From Actinomadura sp. HBU206391 (lineage in GTDB: Bacteria; Actinomycetota; Actinomycetes; Streptosporangiales; Streptosporangiaceae): a DNA stretch of 64,000 nucleotides. The stretch lies in NCBI RefSeq assembly GCF_014323665.1, contig NZ_JABVEB010000003.1:62001-126000 (forward strand). The letters run 5' to 3'. The stretch's first letter is position 1; every line of letters begins with the position of its first letter. The notes beneath the pieces were generated by a model. The model worked only from the letters and a program-made list of their open reading frames with translations, was not told where the DNA came from and made no database searches. Positions 60,869 to 64,000 of the stretch are shown here, one piece after another. Both the position numbers and the translations under genes were made by a program.

Positions 60869-63088
60869 ATGTACCACCGATCGCCCCGACGCCGCGATGC
60901 TCGCGCTTCGGCCGTCATCCTGATGTGTTCCATCGGCGCCCTGACCGCATGTTCCGGAGCCGAGGCGACCAAGGTCGCGGGGCATCGGGATCCCGCCCGG
61001 GACGCCACGGCCCTGTCCCGCAGGCCGATCGCGCCGGATCCGAGCTGGAAGAAGCTGGTGCTGAACGTCCCCGGCCCGTACGTCCGGCCGAAGTCGCTCT
61101 CGACTCAGGGCGACGCCGGTGCCGTGACCGACCCGAACGGACTGCTCGAGGAGGGCGGGGGGACGACGACGCTCACGACCACGGCGGACGACAGCACAAA
61201 GATCATCGTTGATCTGGGGGTCCTGGCCGGCGGTTTCGTCGAGCTGGGAGTCGAGCGGGCATCGGGCGCGCCGATCCGGATGTCGTACGCGGAGGGCAGC
61301 GGATACCTCGGCCGCGAAGGCGATGCCGACCCCGATCCCGGCGGGTTCTTCTACAAGGGCAGGACCCTGAGCACCGAAGACGACCCGGACGGCCGCGCCG
61401 ACGTGTTCGACCCGCCCAGGAGGCCCATGGTGCTCAGAAGCCCCGGGCTGCGGGGCGCGCAGCGCTACATCGCCATCACGCTGGACGGGCCCGGCAAGGC
61501 CACGCTCGACTTCGTCCGGGTGCGGCAGACCGGCTTCCAGGGCCGCTACGACGGGAACTTCCTGTCCGACGACGAGGTGCTCAACCGCGCCTGGTACGCC
61601 AGCGCGTACGGACTGGACCTGTCGACGATCCGAGGCGACCGCACCGATCCCCATGCGCGCTGGATCATTGTCGACGGCCCGAAGCGGGACCGGATCGTGT
61701 ACGCGGGCGACGTACGGCTCGTCGCACAGGCGGCCTACAACCAGAGCGCCGAGTACCGGACGGCCGTACGCGACACGATCAACCTGTTCGCGTGCCAGCA
61801 GCGGCCCGATGGAACCTTCCCGGCGGCCAGCCGGGCCGATGTGCCGTGCGAGCTCGGTGACCCGGGTCCACCGGACGGCTCACCGGCGGGCTACGAACCA
61901 CCAGGCGAGTCCGGCCCGGTCAGGCTCGACAGTTTCACCGCGTGGTGGGTCATCGGCCTCGCCGACTACCTGCTCCACACCGGTGACGCGCGGTTCGTCG
62001 AGCCGCTGCTGCCGGTGGCACGCAGGGCGGTGCGGTTCTTCGTCGACCGCGCCCCGGCCGGCGGTCTGTGGAGGACCGCCGACTACGACGGAAAGGCGCC
62101 GTACAACTGGCACACTCCGGACAAGGCCGAAGGCGTCGACGCCTACAGCAACGCGGCGTACTACGGCGCCCTCCGCTCGCTGGCCGCACTCGAACGGTCC
62201 GTGGCGAAAGACGCCACCGCGGCCGCGAGGCTCGACCGCATCGCCGCGCGGGTGAGGAGCGCCTTCGTGGCGAGGCTGTGGGATCCGAAGGCCGGCGCGG
62301 TGCTGCTCAACACCGAGGATCCAAGGCGTGACCACAGCTCCGACGCCAACGCCGGCGCGCTGCTGTTCGGCCTGCTCGACGACGGGCGGGCGCGCAGCGC
62401 CATGTCGTTCCTCGAGCAGCGGCTGGGCAGCGCGTACGGCACTCGGACCAGTGAGTTCCCCGCCTCGGACGCCAACCCGTACATGACGCAGTACATCTCT
62501 CCGTACATGGTGGCGCAGGAAGGCCTCGGGCGATTGCGCTACGGCGACGGCACCGGCGCGCTGCGACTGATCCGCAAGTCCTGGGACCACATGATCCGGA
62601 ACGGGCCCGGAACCGCCTGGGAGGAGATCGGCGTCGACGGGAGGCCGCTCGTGCCCCGTCCCGGTACCTCGCTGGAGTGGGGCGGCCACGTGGGCCTGGC
62701 CCACGCGTGGAGCACCGCGGTGCCGGCATTGTCCACGGGAGTACTGGGCGTCCGCCCGGTCACCGGCGCCTACAGGCGATGGGCGGTGGAACCCCGGCTC
62801 GCCGATCTGCGCTGGGCGCAGGGCGACGTCCCGGTGCCGGGCGGCAAGATCTCCGTGCGGTGGAGGCGTGGTGCCCGCGACGCCTCATTCGTCCTCACCG
62901 TCACCTCGCCCGGACGCACCACCGGCAGGGTCGCGGTCCCGCTCCTCGGCAGCGAGCGCACCATCGCCATGGACGGCCGGATCGTATGGCGGAACGGAGG
63001 CCCCGCCGGTGTGCGGGCGCGGCGGCTCGGCGGCTCGGTCGTCTTCGACGGCATCAGGGGAGACCACACCTTCGCGTGGACCCGATGA
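60869..63088 (+). CDS. GH78-like (alpha-L-rhamnosidase-type) lipoprotein
   Basis: The 739-residue protein has a lipobox (LTAC) near residue 28. A bacterial rhamnosidase-like beta domain with RYIAITLDG and an (alpha/alpha)6 region follow. DGPKRDRIVYAGDV (about 274-287) is the GH78 catalytic-loop motif and FPASDANPYMTQYIS and EEIGVDGR come later. It would hydrolyse rhamnosides outside the membrane. GGAG lies 6 nt before ATG. It is in an operon with the MMPL transporter. Confidence 0.86.
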   Translation: MYHRSPRRRDARASAVILMCSIGALTACSGAEATKVAGHRDPARDATALSRRPIAPDPSWKKLVLNVPGPYVRPKSLSTQGDAGAVTDPNGLLEEGGGTTTLTTTADDSTKIIVDLGVLAGGFVELGVERASGAPIRMSYAEGSGYLGREGDADPDPGGFFYKGRTLSTEDDPDGRADVFDPPRRPMVLRSPGLRGAQRYIAITLDGPGKATLDFVRVRQTGFQGRYDGNFLSDDEVLNRAWYASAYGLDLSTIRGDRTDPHARWIIVDGPKRDRIVYAGDVRLVAQAAYNQSAEYRTAVRDTINLFACQQRPDGTFPAASRADVPCELGDPGPPDGSPAGYEPPGESGPVRLDSFTAWWVIGLADYLLHTGDARFVEPLLPVARRAVRFFVDRAPAGGLWRTADYDGKAPYNWHTPDKAEGVDAYSNAAYYGALRSLAALERSVAKDATAAARLDRIAARVRSAFVARLWDPKAGAVLLNTEDPRRDHSSDANAGALLFGLLDDGRARSAMSFLEQRLGSAYGTRTSEFPASDANPYMTQYISPYMVAQEGLGRLRYGDGTGALRLIRKSWDHMIRNGPGTAWEEIGVDGRPLVPRPGTSLEWGGHVGLAHAWSTAVPALSTGVLGVRPVTGAYRRWAVEPRLADLRWAQGDVPVPGGKISVRWRRGARDASFVLTVTSPGRTTGRVAVPLLGSERTIAMDGRIVWRNGGPAGVRARRLGGSVVFDGIRGDHTFAWTR

Positions 63089-63241
63089 CGCGGAGGTGCC
63101 GGTGAACCCATGGGCACCCGGACGGCTCGGGCAGGCGCGGTGGCCGTTCGGCGAAACCCTGAGGTCAAGTCTGGGGCTGGCATTGGTGAGTTGGGTGCGA
63201 TGTGCCAGGGGACGGTCACGCACGGTCGGCACCATGTGGGC

Positions 63242-63415
63242 ATGACGCGCTTGAAGTTCAACGAGCTCGAGGAGCTCGTCCGGTCCGATCCGGAAGTCGA
63301 CGCCGACGAGGCGATGGAGTACGGCGACTGGCTGGCCTTTCACCGTCCCGGCCGCCGTGAACGGCCGCCCCGGCGTCGGCTGAAAGAGTTCCTCAAAAGG
63401 CGCCGTGAGCGGTAA
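63242..63415 (+). CDS. Small basic hypothetical protein
   Basis: The 57-residue protein reads MTRLKFNELEELVRSDPEVD and ends in a strongly basic RRRLKEFLKRRRER tail. ATG 63242 has a weak GTGGG upstream; an earlier in-frame start would add an N terminus of shadow-like composition. No family recognised. Confidence 0.5.
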   Translation: MTRLKFNELEELVRSDPEVDADEAMEYGDWLAFHRPGRRERPPRRRLKEFLKRRRER

Positions 63416-63478
63416 AGGCTGACTCATGAAAGCACACGGTGATGTCCTTGCCCCTTCGCACGGCTACGCGCAGTGAGG

Positions 63479-64000
63479 ATGCTTGCCTCCATGGTGACCT
63501 TTTCCTTGGACGATGTGCGTGCCGTCCGCAAGAAGCGCGACGCGTGGTGGACCGTCTTCCTGGTCGATCCCGTCGCGATCCGGTTGACGCGGTTCCTGGC
63601 CAACCGCACGTCGATCACCCCGAACCAGATCACCGTGGGCTCCATTGTCCTCGGCGCACTCTCGGCCGCCAGCTTCGCGCTGGCGTCCCCCGGCTGGCTG
63701 GCCCTCGGAGCGCTCTTCTACCACCTCAGCTTCGTGCTCGACTGCTGCGATGGGAAGATCGCCCGGCTCAAGCGCAGCGGCACGCTGTTCGGACTCTGGC
63801 TGGACTTCATGTTCGACCAGGCCCGCGTCGTCTGCTGCGCGCTCACCCTGACCGTCGGCCAGTACGCCGTGACCGGTCAGGTGGCGTACCTCTATCTCGG
63901 CTTCGCGATCATCTGTCTGGACGTTCTGCGCTATCTCAACTCGTCACAGGTCTCCAAGGCCAGGCGGCTGATGCGCAAGCGGATCAAGGCCGCGGTGCGC
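63479..64000 (+). CDS. CDP-alcohol phosphatidyltransferase (3' end cut by window)
   Basis: The visible 174 codons carry the complete signature D-x2-D-G-x2-A-R-x8-G-x3-D-x3-D: DCCDGKIARLKRSG and then GLWLDFMFD. Hydrophobic helices flank it (IVLGALSAASFALASPG, LTLTVGQYAVTG). It joins CDP-diacylglycerol or CDP-polyol to an alcohol in the membrane. ATG 63479 is used; ATG 63491 is possible. The gene runs off the window. Confidence 0.9.
   Translation, partial: MLASMVTFSLDDVRAVRKKRDAWWTVFLVDPVAIRLTRFLANRTSITPNQITVGSIVLGALSAASFALASPGWLALGALFYHLSFVLDCCDGKIARLKRSGTLFGLWLDFMFDQARVVCCALTLTVGQYAVTGQVAYLYLGFAIICLDVLRYLNSSQVSKARRLMRKRIKAAVR

Noticed and set aside
1-64000. tRNA, rRNA, insertion sequences and attachment sites
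   Set aside because: I found no transposase or integrase motif and no cloverleaf or rRNA-like sequence by eye; a tRNAscan/Infernal run would be decisive.

Overview
The window is high-GC DNA with actinomycete hallmarks: GTG/TTG starts, ATGA/GTGA gene overlaps, a bldA-type TTA codon, F420-type DUF385 oxidoreductases, paired PspC envelope-stress proteins and an ECF41 sigma factor. The gene content suggests a non-model filamentous actinobacterium (possibly Streptosporangiales), but no rRNA or other phylogenetic marker is present, so the genus is left open.

Positions 1 to about 34,840 look like one type II polyketide (angucycline-type) biosynthetic gene cluster. Almost all of its biosynthetic genes lie on the minus strand. 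Read 5'->3' from 33,171 downward, the core is: FAD monooxygenase, TcmI/JadI-type cyclase, KS-alpha, KS-beta (CLF), ACP, C9 ketoreductase, aromatase/cyclase, second FAD oxygenase. This is the canonical angucycline order (urdE-F-A-B-C-D-L-M). It is followed by tailoring genes (flavin-dependent halogenase, cupin, DUF385 oxidoreductase) and a complete NDP-3-amino-2,3,6-trideoxyhexose set (2,3-dehydratase, 4-ketoreductase, aminotransferase, epimerase, thymidylyltransferase, 4,6-dehydratase). A single glycosyltransferase, a GNAT acetyltransferase, a flavin reductase and two small dimeric-barrel (ABM-type) proteins come next. One of the two ABM proteins resembles the JadG/GilOII/AlpJ ring-B-opening oxygenases. 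The predicted product is a halogenated aminodeoxysugar-bearing angucycline whose ring B may be oxidatively opened or rearranged. Outward from the core lie an ECF41 sigma factor, a DHA2 exporter, a second DUF385 protein, a DUF5999 protein, a hemerythrin-like protein, a dedicated acetyl-CoA carboxylase (AccDA fusion, BCCP, biotin carboxylase), a TetR/ABC-ATPase divergent pair, a cation/proton antiporter and the start of an atypical LuxR-type response regulator. On the other side, an OvmZ/OvmW-like regulatory pair is transcribed divergently from the PKS operon. The 758-bp intergenic region carries two mirrored promoter modules with shared boxes, which suggests that one regulator serves both directions.

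From about 34,860 the content turns to primary metabolism and housekeeping: dihydroxyacetone kinase DhaKL, a PIG-L deacetylase and a nucleoside hydrolase that share a duplicated leaderless-type promoter, a SRPBCC protein, MarR and ArsR regulators around a decayed transporter gene, and a PQQ-repeat lipoprotein. An envelope-stress block follows (NarL-type response regulator, PspC-histidine kinase, PspC protein). Next come lipoprotein, HEAT-repeat and toxin-like secreted genes, a cysteine-dioxygenase-like gene preceded by a Cys-rich leader peptide, and a Tat-exported PhoD phosphatase.

The right end holds a form-II aerobic CO-dehydrogenase/xanthine-dehydrogenase-type operon (small, large and FAD subunits), a TetR/MMPL divergent pair with a GH78-like lipoprotein, and the start of a CDP-alcohol phosphatidyltransferase. 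I saw no tRNA, rRNA, CRISPR array or insertion sequence.
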